Source: Eulemur rufifrons
Lineage: Eukaryota > Chordata > Mammalia > Primates > Lemuridae
Assembly: GCF_041146395.1 (NCBI RefSeq)
Contig: NC_091006.1
Location: forward strand, 5,276,001-5,340,000
Direction: 5' to 3'
Length of the DNA stretch: 64,000 bases
Position numbers and translations under genes: made by a program. Under the pieces are notes generated by a model. The model was given only the letters and a program-made list of their open reading frames with translations, was not told the DNA's origin and ran no database searches. Shown here piece after piece: positions 12,341-34,615 of the stretch. Numbering within the stretch: the stretch's first letter is position 1; each line of letters begins with the position of its first letter.

Positions 12341-13618
12341 GTCTCTTTGGAGGAGCCAGCCTTTAAGCGATCTAAAGTACCTGTTTGAGAAAAAGGAAAA
12401 ATTGAAAATATTGATACTTTTGCTAACTTTTCTTTGTTTATTTTTTCTATCTATAGGATAGAGAGACAATTTTCTAATGAGGTCTCCTGGCCAATCAATC
12501 ACCTCTTGTGTTATTCTGTCTTGCGGCTGGGTTTGTCATCCTAAACCATGTTTGGTGCAAAGGTTTGCATATATTATTTCTGATTTGCAAAAGCTGGTCT
12601 CTGGCATCAGCTACACGGTGCAAGTAATAGCTGTACACTCAGAGATCCCATGTTTGTTTTTAACCCAGCCCTGTTTCCAACATTGTGTACAAGGCAACAG
12701 TCCATTTTACCTTTCAATACTCACTATTATAGTTGTTGCTTATGACATTTTTTTGCCTGGTAATCTGTTGTAAACATCCTGCTGAAGCTTTGCCTGATAT
12801 ACATAAATATAAATTTTCCTTCTAAGACATCACCCCAATTCAGGTGGAAGTAAGTTAATGACTGTGTTCCCCTCATCTCATCCATATGAATGGGTAAAAT
12901 TGACAGTGGGGAATATGTAACAGAGGGAAAGGCCTAAATAAATGGCAGAAATATTTTTTGTCTCTTTGAAACATGCCGCAGTCCTTTTTGAGAGCTAGAC
13001 CCTGCATCTGTGACTGGGGCCAGCAGTTGGGAGGGGCAGGGTAGTGTCCTTTGTTCTTTGTGCTCAGGAGATGGCTCAGCAGAACTGTGGAGACAGTGTG
13101 CAGAGGTTGGGATTTTATGAGATGGAGATGGTACAATCAGAATCACCAACTGTAGTCGAACAACGATATTCTAGGACTGAACGCCCTCCCTTTACAAGCT
13201 GTGTATTTCTGCTTATGATTAGGATGATGGCATTTTAGACAGGAGTCTCCATCCTCCTCAGTTGCCAGCAAATCAACAAACTCCATTTTCTTTTTTTCAA
13301 ACCACCTTTCCTCATTCCTGATGCAGCCTTGGGGACAGGGTGCTGAGCTTTCAGTAACACTATGGTCAGATATCAGTTGAATTAAAAGCTGATAGTTAGA
13401 CTGTAACTGTTTTTTTTTTTTTTTTTTTAAGGAGGCTTTTTGTCTTCTTTTGTAATTTTGGGAATTTATTCAGTTGACTAAATTGAAATTTTAAAATGTT
13501 TTACCCCTATGTTTGTTTCCTATCTTGTTTTCATGATTTTTGCTGAGAAATATGTAAAACTTCATTGGCCTTTTAAAAAGTTTAAAGTCTCCCCAAGTTG
13601 GATCCTTTAAGACTTGTT
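12341..13618. other. Intergenic, nothing recognised
   Basis: No coding, RNA-gene or clear repeat signal other than a poly(T) run near 13410. Confidence 0.4.
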
Positions 13619-13622
13619 CTTC

Positions 13623-14189
13623 TGTTATAGTATGGAGTGCAAGAAATGACCACCTAGAGACCTAATTGAGCCAAGTTATGAGTCTTTATTAGCTGGCCAG
13701 CGACCACCCCCTGCCCTGTTAGGGTACAGGTACAGAGAATGGCCCTGAGCCAAAAAAACAGGAAGGTTTTATACTCTCCTAAGTTAGAGCTACGTGACTT
13801 TAGGCACGGTGGTTGAAACAACATTATATCATCTTTTCTACAGCTGTGGGGTCTGGGACCAGCCTCGGACCGGACCTCTCCCCCACAATTTTGGTTACAA
13901 TCTTTAAGAAAACAGGTTTACAGAAGCAGATGGCACCAATTAAGGAACATTTTTTCAGGCATTAAGCAAGCACAATAAATTTCACGACAGGCAGCTGAAA
14001 AGTTTAAACAATTAGTTACAAGTTAATTGCTTTGTTTTATCTCTGCAGGGTACATCTTTCCAGTTACAGACATAAGTAAAGCCGAACATAGTCACTTAGC
14101 GAGCAAACATAGGTTTAAATTATAGACTTAGGTCAAGCGGACATCGATCACCTAGCGAGCAAGCATAAGTTTTCTAGTAAGCCTTTACA
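13623..14189 (-). mobile_element. Solo LTR of a class I endogenous retrovirus (567 bp)
   Basis: Starts TG and ends CA on the - strand and is flanked by a 4-bp direct repeat CTTC (13619-13622 and 14190-14193), the duplication size of gammaretrovirus-like ERVs. A TATAAAA box (13767-13773) and an AATAAA signal (13685-13690) are spaced as in a U3-R-U5 LTR. U3 holds two imperfect copies of a unit of about 48 bp (14065-14112, 14121-14168). No viral coding sequence adjoins it. Family name not determined. Confidence 0.85.
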
Positions 14190-14648
14190 CTTCCATTTTC
14201 TTCCACTTCTGTTCCTCTTTCCTTTTGCCATTTTCAATAGTACATGAAGAAATCTAGAGGAGATTCTAATGTCTCTGAGACCTCTGGAGGAATGCAGAAA
14301 AAAAACACCAATAACCTTTTACTGAGGTCTTCTGTTTTCATCGTAGCATCCAAATTGTTTCCTCTCAGGTGCTCTCCTTTGCATTGCATTGCCTAATATC
14401 TTTGGATTTGGGGGTACCAGGTATTACTTTGTACTGGGAGAGCAAACTTGACTTTTGTGTGTTCAGTGGCTGAAAAGTCACTGGTAAAAGCTGCAGGTTT
14501 GGAAGTTGCTGACAGCAATTGCAGTAAATGGTTGTTACTGCAGGGGGCTACTTTTTCTTTTCTTTGTGTAATTACCAAAATAAGACAGGTTTGAACACTT
14601 ACAGTTGGCTATACTCTCCACCAAAGGATAAGATTCCTGGGGGAGGTA

Positions 14649-14992
14649 GGCCAGGCCTGGTGGCTCACGCCTGTAATCCTAGCACACTGGGAGGCCGAGG
14701 CGGGAGGATCGCTCGAGGTCAGGAGTTCGAGACCAGCCTGAGCAAGAGTGAGACACCCCCCCCCCATCTCTACTAAAAACTAGAAAGAAATTAACCGGAC
14801 AACTAAAAATATATATAGAAAAAATTAGCTGGGCATGGTAGCACATGCCTGTAGTCCCAGCTATTCGGGAGGCTGAAGCAGGAGGATTGCTTGAGCCCAG
14901 GAGTTTGAGGTTGCTGTGAGCTAGGCTGACGCCATGGCACGCTAGCCTGGGCAACAGAGTGAGACTCTGTCTCAAAAAACAACAACAACAAA
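14649..14992 (+). mobile_element. Alu, somewhat diverged, lemur linker
   Basis: Both arms present, target repeat AAGATTCCTGGGG; one internal poly(C) run at about 14756-14765. Confidence 0.93.
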
Positions 14993-15569
14993 AAGATTCC
15001 TGGGGAGGAATGGGCTAATCACAGAATGAGCTGATTGATGTTGGTCACACACTAGCCTTGCAGCAAAACACACCATAGAAGCATGTGTGGCTTGGTTTTA
15101 TGTTGTTTCCCTCTTTGTGTGTGTGTGGGGGGGGCGGGGGATGGAATCCAGGACTCAGTATAAAAGTGGGATCCTTGATTTTTAAAGATCTAGATGCACT
15201 GCCTTCCACCTTTGTTTGCTTTTCACATATCTAAATATTAGGCCCTAAAAACTGCAAATGCTTTCTTTGCCCTATTCATTAAAGGGCCTCCACCCTGAAA
15301 CCAGTAATCTAATCAAGAAACAAGTTGAAAAGGCCACCTATCTAACTAGATTGGTCTCTGAAATAAAATACTCTGGCATTTAGCTGGCTATTTTGAAACT
15401 CTTTGTAAGATAAATTTACATCTATAAAGGAAATTTCCGTTTGTAAAGGCATCTTCCTTGCTGCACCTAAACCCTTAGAAACTTACTATAGGGAAGGCAG
15501 TGGCTTAAAGTTTACATAACAAAGCTTACCTTTGTTTAAGATATTTTTCCTGGCAATCTTGTTGTTTGC

Positions 15570-15705
15570 TTGTTTAGAGATAAGGTCTTGCTGTGTTGCT
15601 CAGGCTGGAGTGCAGTGGCTATTCACAGATGTAATCATAGAGCACTGTGTCCTGGCCTCAAGGAATCTTCCCTCCTCAGCCTCCCAGGCATGGCCCAGCT
15701 GTCTT
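15570..15705 (-). mobile_element. Alu-related monomer (7SL-derived)
   Basis: Antisense GAGATAAGGTCTTGCTGTG and GCAGTGGCTATTCACAG resemble 7SL RNA and early Alu monomers (FLAM/FRAM). Only one arm is present. Confidence 0.65.
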
Positions 15706-16239
15706 GTCTAGACTGAACCTTTACCTGAGCCCTTTTTGTTTGTTTGTTTCAGCAAATAGTGGTGTTAAGTTCTGTGCCTTTGGGATGTAAATTTTCACAT
15801 AAGAGTTGTCTTTGGGAGTTTAAATTTAGGGTTGCTTAGCTAACAATTGTTTGATAGGGCTTGATAGTCTACAGGGGTGAGAGAAACTATTTGAAAACTG
15901 GCAAATGAATCTTATAGAGCTATAAGATCTGCTTGTGTGTGTGTGTGTCTGTATGCCTATGTTTATGTTATGTATATGTAATATTTCACTACCAAAATAT
16001 ATGAAATATCTCTAATTGGCTGAAAAAAAGCACTTAAATAATTTATCAGAAAAATAAAAACTAACTCAGATAACTTTTAGTTCACAAGACTTGGCTAAAC
16101 CTGTTTAAAAAGGACTAGTATAATGTTGGTTTAATGAAAACAACTATGTCTTCTGAGTTATTAATAATATGTATTTAAAGGATTTTGTTTTCGTGATACG
16201 TGTCTAACGAGAGTAATATAAAAATGGTTCTGCAGGGCT

Positions 16240-16321
16240 GTGGGACTTGAATATGTGTGAATTTTGGTATATGCAGGGGGTCCTAGAACCAATCCTGCAC
16301 ATATACTGAGGGGATAACTGT
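16240..16321 (-). mobile_element. MER2 end fragment
   Basis: TGGGACTTGAATATGTGTGA to GGGGTCCTAGAACCAATCC and a degraded terminal repeat. Confidence 0.65.
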
Positions 16322-17264
16322 GTATTATTTCTGGTTTTTGGTGAAATACGTTATTTAGATTTGGAAGAGAAATTTCAAGTCTTGAAAAGAGAAATATGTA
16401 TACGTAAGGAGAAAATGAAAGAGAATCATTTCAACAATTTTTGTAATTCAAAAGGGTTAGAAATTGTAACCAGTACTATAATGACACCTATTTTTGCCTG
16501 GTTTTATTAATCATTCCGATGGGTACAAATTCTCCTCTTAGAAGAATACTTAAAATTTTCAAGAACAAACTTTTGAAGTAAGTACAGCAATGCAGAAAAC
16601 GGTATTTATTTCTCCCTTTGAAAAATCTGATGCTTAAATTTTTTGTTATAAATTGCCCTACAATGGGAGGATTGATTTTATTTACCACATAACAAATTGT
16701 TTACATTTCATTTAATTAAAATATATATTATTTCCCTATTGTGTGGGGTAGAAGTGGAATCTATTGGATGGTGATTATTCTAAATGTTGTGAATGTCTAC
16801 AGACCAGGAGGTATGATCGAGTGGACAACTGCAGTGACTTCAAAGCAGTTGCATATAATATGTTGTACTAGTTCTCAGTTATTACTTTCAGTGGGTAATA
16901 GATAGTTTAGTTGTCTAGTTCCCAATGTGTAAACACTATATTTACATAATAACAATTGGACAGGCCAGGTGATTGAACATTCTGGATAAATAACCTATCA
17001 TGTTCTTTTAATAGGCTGCTGGATTTGATTTGCTATTTTAATTGGAATACTCATATACTGTAAGTACAATAGATTATTTTTGACACCTGAGTTTGGATGC
17101 TGTCCTTTTCCAAATTTGGTAAAAGGGTGATGCTAGCTTCATAGCCATGATTTCTTTGTATCTTCAAGCGGTAGAAAACTTAATCAATAAGATAATCTGG
17201 TACTAGACGAATTATATGGTATAGCCGTTTTATCAGTTTCTTCTTGGTTCTTACTTTATTCAGG

Positions 17265-17590
17265 AAAATAATACTTTTACAGGATTTTGGACATACTTTA
17301 AAAAGCTGAATATAAACATACACTGTAAGATGATGCTGAATGTAAATAGTTCCTATATCTTACTATATCAAAGTTGAATATATGTATATATTTCAACTTT
17401 ATATAAGAAAATATTTAAGAAAATAATGCTTTTCTACAATATCAGCTATACTATAAAAAGCTGAATATAAACATGAACATTTTATCATTTTGCTAAAGTT
17501 GAATGTGTGTATATGTAAAAATATTTTTTAAAAGGATAATTTTCCAGGGCTCAGATACATTGTAAAAAGTTGAGTATAAACTTAAAACAA
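17265..17590. repeat. Diverged AT-rich tandem repeat, about three units
   Basis: AAAAAGCTGAATATAAACAT recurs near 17301 and 17456, and as AAAAAGTTGAGTATAAAC near 17564, each preceded by a related GGATAAT/GAAAATAAT..CTTTT block. Unit spacing about 110-155 bases. A near-perfect hairpin AAAGTTGAATATAT / ATATATTTCAACTTT lies at about 17370-17399. Confidence 0.6.
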
Positions 17591-17801
17591 ATGCATGGAG
17601 TTTCTTATTTCATACAAGTACAGGGAAAGGGTAGTTCCAAATTGTTTCATGAGATCAGAAATGTAAGGACACAGGTAATTCCAATCTATTGCCTGTGCCA
17701 ATCTCAGCCTCTTAACCCTCTGGTTGCAAAATGGCCAGAGTTCCAGGTATCACACAGACATATATCCTGTATCTAAGGAGACCATTTCCTCCTATTTTGT
17801 T

Positions 17802-18139
<338 letters not shown>

Positions 18140-19485
18140 TCCTCCTATTTTGTTAGGAAAGAAAATCTAACGAGTCCATTTTCAGACTTTTGCTCAGATC
18201 TTCTTTGTCCAGAACTATTATACATACGACCATATGCAAGGCAAGCTAGGAGAGCAAGCACCTGGCATTTTATAGACTTTGGTGAGCAGCAGGCAATCCT
18301 GGGAAAGGGAGAACAGTTAACACTAATGGACAGGCAATCAAGTGTCTGCTAATACAATATGGTATTATTTCTGTAACATCTCCTCTATTTCTATAGTTAC
18401 ACATGCTTTCTCATTCACAATGCTTGAATTTTTTTCTTTGTAAGAGTCCAATCTTTTTCATTCCAAAAAAAAGTTTTCAAAAGTTTTTTGTTTTGTTTTT
18501 GCCTTGCATTTATTTTGTTAGAGCTTCTATACATACTAGAGTTGAATGCTTATTCATTCACTCTGTCATTCCTTTGATCAAATATTTACTGAGAATCTGC
18601 TAGGAATAAGTAATGCACCAGGTATTGTGAACTCAGAGTGAATCCTGGCCCTTAGTCATCCCTGTTTTCTACACATATTAAAAGTTAGTTTTTCCTCAGA
18701 GTATAGCTTTGTTCACATAATACAAATTTTGACATGTAGTGTTGTCTTTGTCATTCATTCCTAATGGCAATTTGCCTTGACTTTCTTTTTAATATGAAAA
18801 TTATTTATGCTGGTAGCTTTTAAATTTCCTAGTGGAGAAATAGATTTTGGCTAAGGCTGTGTTATTTTCTAACTCTCTGTAACAGATGTCAGATATTATG
18901 GCATATCTTGTTTTTTAAGGTTTTAATAAATAATCTAAATCTACCCCTTGACGTCATAGCAACTCATCTTTTTTCTACTGGGTATCTTTAAATTATGAAT
19001 CCCATAAGTAAGAACTACGAATGAAAGCTGTGCTGTTTTAAATTTTTCTCCAGAAGGAATTATTATACCTAACATTCAAAAAAACAAAAAAAAGAGAGAG
19101 ATAATGCAAAACGTTTCTATAGTCACTGCACATATAAGGCCTTCTCATATGACCTGTAATAATGCACAATTATGAAAATAATGAAGAATAATAAAGGCAG
19201 CTCTCACTTTGCACATTTTCAATACTAGCTACTGTTCTAAAGGATATAAATGTATTTTACCCTCACAATGCAAGTAAGAAATATGATGCTAGTATTACTA
19301 ATGTATAAATGAGAAAATTTAGAGGTAGTTAAGTGATTTTTCCTATAAAAAATGAGTTATAATGGTGAGGGTGAGTAAAAAGTAAACATTGGTTAAATCT
19401 TTTCCTATGTTGATTCAGTTCAGGTTAATTTTAGAGAATCAGCTTGCAAATATTTAACAAGATTTGAGTGGGATGGAGGAATGTG
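18140..19485. other. Intergenic, nothing beyond a MIR fragment
   Basis: AT-rich; no exon or finger relic recognised. Confidence 0.4.
19200..19345 (+). mobile_element. MIR fragment
   Basis: Tracks the MIR core: ACCCTCACAATGCAAGTAAG and AAATGAGAAAATTTAGAGGT. Confidence 0.55.
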
Positions 19486-20050
19486 CTACATTTTTAACAG
19501 TAATGTAGGACTCCTCAAGTACCAATAGTCAGATGAATTGTTAGCTAAAGAAAATTGGTATCCCACATATATGGCATTAATATTATGAATCTGGTGATTT
19601 CCCCTAACGGTAATAACTCTGATATTGACAAAAGTCTGAATGGTTAATTTCTCTAACACATTCACTGCTTTCCTAAGCTTCTCCCCATTATGAATTCCCT
19701 GAGGTTGACCTGTACACTGAAAAGGCCTTCTCACTTTTCTAACATTCATGGAGTTTCCAATTTTTTACCAATTGAACTCATGTCTAGTAAATTCAGAAAC
19801 ACAAATAAACCCCTCCCAACTCCAACATTTATGAGATTTCTCATCAGTAACGTATGTCAAATCAATTCTGGCCCTTAAATAAAGGTCTTTCAGGCCTTAT
19901 ATCTACAGTATGAATTCTGATATTTAGCAAATTGTTAGACTCAAATGTTTTCCAAGTTCCTTACAATCATACATTTGTTTTCTTTCAAACTAATATGAAT
20001 TTTCTGAATTTTATTGAAGGCTCAATAAAATGCTGAGCCTTCCCACATGT
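19486..20050 (-). pseudogene. Fossil zinc fingers continuing 3' of the unnamed KZNF
   Basis: After the TAA at 20053 the - strand still shows finger remains: YDCKELGKHLSLT (about 19925-19971), TDEKSHKCWSWEGFICVSE then FTRHEF (about 19775-19850), and ECxKSEKAFSVYRS with a later GEK (about 19681-19745), separated by stops and small frameshifts. The simplest reading is that the ancestral array was longer and the present stop truncated it, leaving the rest to decay as 3' UTR. Confidence 0.7.
20010..20015 (-). terminator. Candidate poly(A) signal of the unnamed KZNF
   Basis: AATAAA on the - strand 38 bases past the stop. It lies inside decayed finger sequence, so it may be fortuitous; the true 3' end may be further left. 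Confidence 0.25.
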
Positions 20051-20052
20051 CT

Positions 20053-29936
<9,884 letters not shown>

Positions 29937-29942
<6 letters not shown>

Positions 29943-29983
29943 GACTTTAGTTGCACAGCAATTCTCTCCTCCTCTTCTGGGTT
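29937..29983 (-). CDS. Unnamed KZNF, start-codon exon
   Basis: Short exon with acceptor TTTAAG at about 29984 and donor GTAAGT from 29936. The coding part is only ATG GCG (29937-29942), joining in phase 0 to the KRAB-A exon to give MAGLKFKDV, the usual KZNF start. Bases 29943-29983 would be 5' UTR. Confidence 0.75.
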
Positions 29984-30696
29984 CTTAAAGAAAAAGGTGG
30001 AAAAGTGTTAAGAAATTCTAAGACAACAGTCCCTTCCTAAATCCCAGAGGAGGCCAAGTCAGAACAAATCCCTGTCCCACCCCAGGCACGAAAAGGGAGG
30101 CCAAAGAAGCCTGCAACCCATTACCCTCTCTCATCCTCACAAAGAAAAGCAGGCGACCTTAGGGGCCCAAACAGGAGTCCTGGGAGAGACTCCCAGACTG
30201 TATGTAGCCTTCTTCCTTCTTTAAGAACCTGAGGTGGGGAACTTTCAGGCCCAGCATTTTACGCTAAGCCGAAGTCTGTGGCTCCAAGACACAGCCTAAG
30301 TGGACCCACTTGTCAGGGTCCCTCACTCTTGTCCTTTAGGCTGGGGCATCTCTACAGGAATAGATCCCCAAACACTAGGGTGAAAAAAACAGAGAAGTGG
30401 AATTAGCAGAGGCTCCCCAGCTACAAACTCTAGAACCACCCCAACCCCTCAACACACACCACAGGTAGCCCCCAGGGGAACACCATTCAAGGCCCTAGAG
30501 ACTGAGTGGAGGCGACTGTGTGTATTCCGGCTGGGCTTGAAAGTGCAATGGGAGCTGCAAAGGCTCACAACGCAGCTGGGGTTTTAGCTAGATGCCCAGG
30601 ACCCATCCACTGGCAGACCCCGCCCTGAAAAATATGCATCGAGGGCCTCCCAGATCTCCCAAAGGCAGAGTGGAGGACACGGCCACATGAGGGGCT

Positions 30697-30697
30697 C

Positions 30698-30748
<51 letters not shown>
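30697..30748. repeat. (CT)n(CA)n microsatellite
   Basis: About 11 CT/TC units followed by about 14 CA units, in the 5' intron of the unnamed KZNF close to its promoter; GT-rich on the transcribed strand. Confidence 0.95.
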
Positions 30749-30752
<4 letters not shown>

Positions 30753-30999
30753 CCAGGGACACACAGAGTCCCGCTCAGCTAGGGAACCCACCACAGCCCC
30801 GCAGGCACTGGTCGCCGAACACCTGGGGCCGGGCCCACAATCCACGTCCAGGGAGCAGCGCACCGACTTTCTGTCCTTGTAAGAAGGCACACAGTTGCAA
30901 TACCCTAGACCTTCGTACTCTCGCAGCCCGCTCCTGCGCCAGTCTCAAACCACACCCACCCACACAGTCCCACCGCCCCGATACCGCCCTCGCCAGAGC

Positions 31000-31700
31000 G
31001 TGGACGAACCACCCGGATACTCCCCTCGCATCCCGATGGCACGGCCCGACACTCTTGCCTTCCCAGTCGCGCGGCTCGGACGTCCTTTAGCTCGCAGCCC
31101 GACACGCCCGAGAGCCGCCTGCATTTAAACTCCAGATGAACCCCAGCCCCGCGCCGGGACGCCTCACCGTCCACTGCTTCAGGGTCCTTGCAGTCCGGTC
31201 TGGCCAAGCTCGGCCCAAACCAGGGAGCCAGCCCGCCCGCAACGTCCCGATCCTCTGCATCCTGACTCGCGCCAACTTACCGCAGGCCAGACAACTGGTT
31301 AAGCCCCCTGGGAAACGCAGTCCCGGGGTCGGGGAGAACCACCCAGGCCTGGGCCGGCATGGCAGTCCTTTCCGCCGAGTCGAGTCCGTTTCCAAACCCT
31401 CCCTGAGGAAGTCCGGTCCAGCCCGCCCAGCCGCGCCTGAGCCTCCCCCAGGACCTGGGCGAACCGACCGGCCGGGACAGCAACTGGCTGCCGCCGAGGG
31501 GAAGAAAAAGGGGGTGGGCCGTGGGGGTTTCTGGGAAATGTAGCCCAAACCCGGGGAGGGGAGGGGCGGGCCGCCGCCGGGACTTCCCGAGTCCGCAAAG
31601 TGAACCCGCTGCAGCGCCCGAGCGGGGAGGGTGCCCGGGGACCTCTAAGAACTGCAGTTAAAAGCCAGGGCGCAGACCGTTCAGAGTTCCCGCCACCAGG
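31000..31700 (-). promoter_or_regulatory. CpG-island promoter and non-coding exon 1 of the unnamed KZNF
   Basis: GC- and CpG-rich block upstream of the start-codon exon. On the - strand a good donor (GCG|GTAAGTT) ends at 31281, giving a probable untranslated exon 1 of roughly 31281-31550. A ZNF143/THAP11-like element (CTACATTTCCCAGAAAC on the - strand) lies at about 31527-31546. Long open frames here are GC-rich accidents. Confidence 0.75.
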
Positions 31701-32099
31701 AGCCGCGCACGATGACTCCCTGCCACGCCACGAATCAGGAGCCTTCCCAGACCGGGCGCTTCAGCCCTGAGCGCCACAATCCCGATAAAGCCGAGAGGCC
31801 AAGTTGGGCTGGGAATTCAAGCCCCAGTACAGTGATCCGCTGGGAAGTGCAATCTGCAGTTGGGAACGCGGCGACACCACCTTGGGCTCAGGATAGAGAA
31901 CAAGGGACTGGAGGAAGCTAAAGAGGGATAACGCTAGGTCCGCGCTGGAAGTAATAGAACATGAATGTAGTGGGATGCTATTAATATGTCATTATTTTAA
32001 GATTAAGTTGTAGGATATTTAATGACAGAAATATGTTCGAGAAGTACTTTAGGTGGAAAAAGTATTACTAAACTCTATATACTATGTAGTATTGTTTAG

Positions 32100-32106
<7 letters not shown>

Positions 32107-32134
<28 letters not shown>

Positions 32135-32450
32135 TTGAGACAGAGTCTCACTTTGTTGCCCAGGCTAGAGTGAGTGCCGTGGCGTCAGCTTAGCTCACAG
32201 CAACCTCAAACTCCTGGGCTTAAGCGATCCTACTGCCTCAGCCTCCCGAGTAGCTGGGACTACAGGCATGCGCCACTATGCCCGGCTAATTTTTTCTATA
32301 TAGATTTTTAGGTGTCCATATAATGTCTTTCTATTTTTAGTAGAGACGGGGTCTCGCTCAGGCTGGTCTCGAACTCCTGACCTTGAGCAATCCACCCGCC
32401 TCGGCCTCCCAGAGTGCTAGGATTACAGGCGTGAGCCACCGCGCCCGGCC
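32107..32450 (-). mobile_element. Lemur-type Alu
   Basis: Full-length antisense with a long poly(T); target repeat GTTTAGAATTTTT. Confidence 0.95.
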
Positions 32451-33164
32451 AGTTTAGAATTTTTATAAATAAACACGGAAATATAGGCACTTGGGTAACA
32501 ATATCTGTAAAGTTACACTAACATTTGTTAACAGTAGTTGATTCTGGGATATGCAATTGTGAATGACTTTTTTCTTTTCAGTTTAAGAATATTATATTCC
32601 CTTCTATTTTGGCCATTATTATTTCCTTTTTGTGAAACATCACTTATTAAATTTTGTTAAATATAAAATGAATATTTCTAGTTGTTATGATGTACAACTC
32701 TATAACCACAGTAGAGGAAAAGTAGATTTTTTTACTAAAATTTAAATTACTAATTCCTACTAAGAAGTAGAAAACCTGAACAGAATAACCATAATAAAAT
32801 TTAAAGATATTTAAAAATATGTACAATTAAAAAGGTACCATACACAGATGGTTATAGCTGAGTTTTAGCTAATTTTTAGACTAAAGATTATTCAATTCAT
32901 TTATATCCAATTTATGCTTTGTAATGAATTTTGTCTAACTAGCATAAAACCCAATAAAGACAGGCTAAAAGATGAGTATTAATCAGTTTCACTTGTGGTT
33001 ATACATACAAAAATTCCACATAAAAGGCTGATTTCAATAATGTATAAAATTTATACAATGAATTATGTTGAAAGATTTTCTAATATTGGAAGAACATTAA
33101 GAACTCTGATGATAAAATGCATTGCATGAACAAATTAAAGGAAAAAAAAATTCATATATCAAAT

Positions 33165-33600
33165 GATGCTAACAAGATGATGTGGCAGACAGAATAATGC
33201 CCTGCCCCTCAAGATGTCCAAATCCTAATCCCCAGAACCTGTGAATATATCTTACATGGCAAAAGAGACTTTGCAGGTATGCTTCAATTAAGGGAAGCAT
33301 ACCTTCTGAGATGGGAAGATTCTCCTGGATTATCTGAGTAGGCCTAACAAGGGTCCTTATAAGAGGAAAGCAGGAGGGTCAGAGAAAAGATCTGACAACA
33401 GAAACAGAGATTGGAATGATGTGCTTTGAAGATGGAGGAGGGGCCATGAGCAAAGGAATGCTGGCAGCTTTTAGAAGCTGGAAAAGGCAAGGAAATAGAT
33501 TCTCCCCGAGACCCCACAGAAGGAACATAATTCTACTAGCACCCTCAGGACCCATTTTGGAGTCTGACCCCACTCTCTGGATGAGGAAATCTTCCCTCAG
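33165..33600 (+). mobile_element. MLT1/MaLR-like LTR
   Basis: Contains AAATCCTAATCCCCAGAACC, GGGTCCTTATAAGAGGAA and CTTTTAGAAGCTGGAAAAGG, recognisable from ancient MaLR-type LTRs. Confidence 0.55.
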
Positions 33601-34349
33601 AGCAGGAAAAGGTGGGAATGACCTGTCATTCATCAGAAAGCCATGTCCTTGATAAGTTTGTCCTTCCTCCTTACTTGAGAAACTTTTTCACCCTCCCCCA
33701 GTTAAGATATAGAAACTCTTACATTCCTTCTCCTGAACTTCCTCTCTTAAAGAAACAAATTCCCTAGTCTATTCCAGTGGGCCTTTGGCTTCATCCCCAA
33801 GGAGCTCAGTGCCCTCCCACATTTATTTCTCCTTATGTGGCAGAGTGGAGTCACCTCAGAGACACATTTACTTCAGTTGTTTGAGAAATTGTAAATCTCC
33901 AGAAGCATAGAAAGAATCATATAAAGAACTCTTACGTGTGCCTGTCCCCTAGATTCACTAATTGTTAACAATTGCCACTTTGATTCACTGTCTCTTTCAT
34001 TTGAAAATAAATTCAAGTACCATTATATTCAGTACTAAATACATCAGCATGTATCTCCTAAGAACAAGGGCATTTTGTGAGTCCATGGTTGTGATGCTGG
34101 CAGAAGCATTATGGGCAGGAAAAGAAAATCTATATCCAGAATATTTGTCTATATTTGTAAGGATGAATTTCTGTCCTATCCATGATAAAAGAGGCCCAAT
34201 GTAATTGGCCTTCTACCAGGTGGCCAGCTGGTTCCAAAAAGGAATGATATGGTATCAGGGACTCAATGCTGGTGTGTCTGCTATTGACGAAAATTAAGAG
34301 GAAAGACTGTGCCAGCTGATTACTATACTTACTAAGAAAGAAAATGTTT

Positions 34350-34615
34350 TCAAACACCCCTCACCCCCAAATATTTCTGCTCATATCTCATTGGCCAGAT
34401 TCACGTCACATGGTTCTCCTCACATGGTGGAAAGCAGAACAAAGAGACAAAAGGGAGCCAAACTTGCCCTTTTATAAGAGCATTAATCCCACCTGTGAGG
34501 ATGGAGTGCTCACTGCCTAATCATCTCATAAAGATCCCACCTGTTAATACTGTTACAATAGCACTTAAATTTCAACATGAGTTTTGGAGGGAATAAACAT
34601 TAAAACCATAACAAT
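34350..34615 (-). mobile_element. MaLR (MST/THE1-like) LTR fragment
   Basis: Antisense-type motifs: TCACATGGTGGAAAGCAGAA, AATTTCAACATGAGTTTTGG. Partial. Confidence 0.5.

Larger units (their letters stand above)
14993..17264. other. Intergenic, mostly unclassified
   Basis: Holds the Alu monomer, a MER2 end and a short (GT)n near 15930. No gene seen. Confidence 0.4.

Noticed and set aside
31087..31548. Open frames of 135-153 codons in the island at 31 kb
   Set aside because: Same GC effect; the splice donor at 31281 and downstream exons show this is untranslated exon 1 and promoter.
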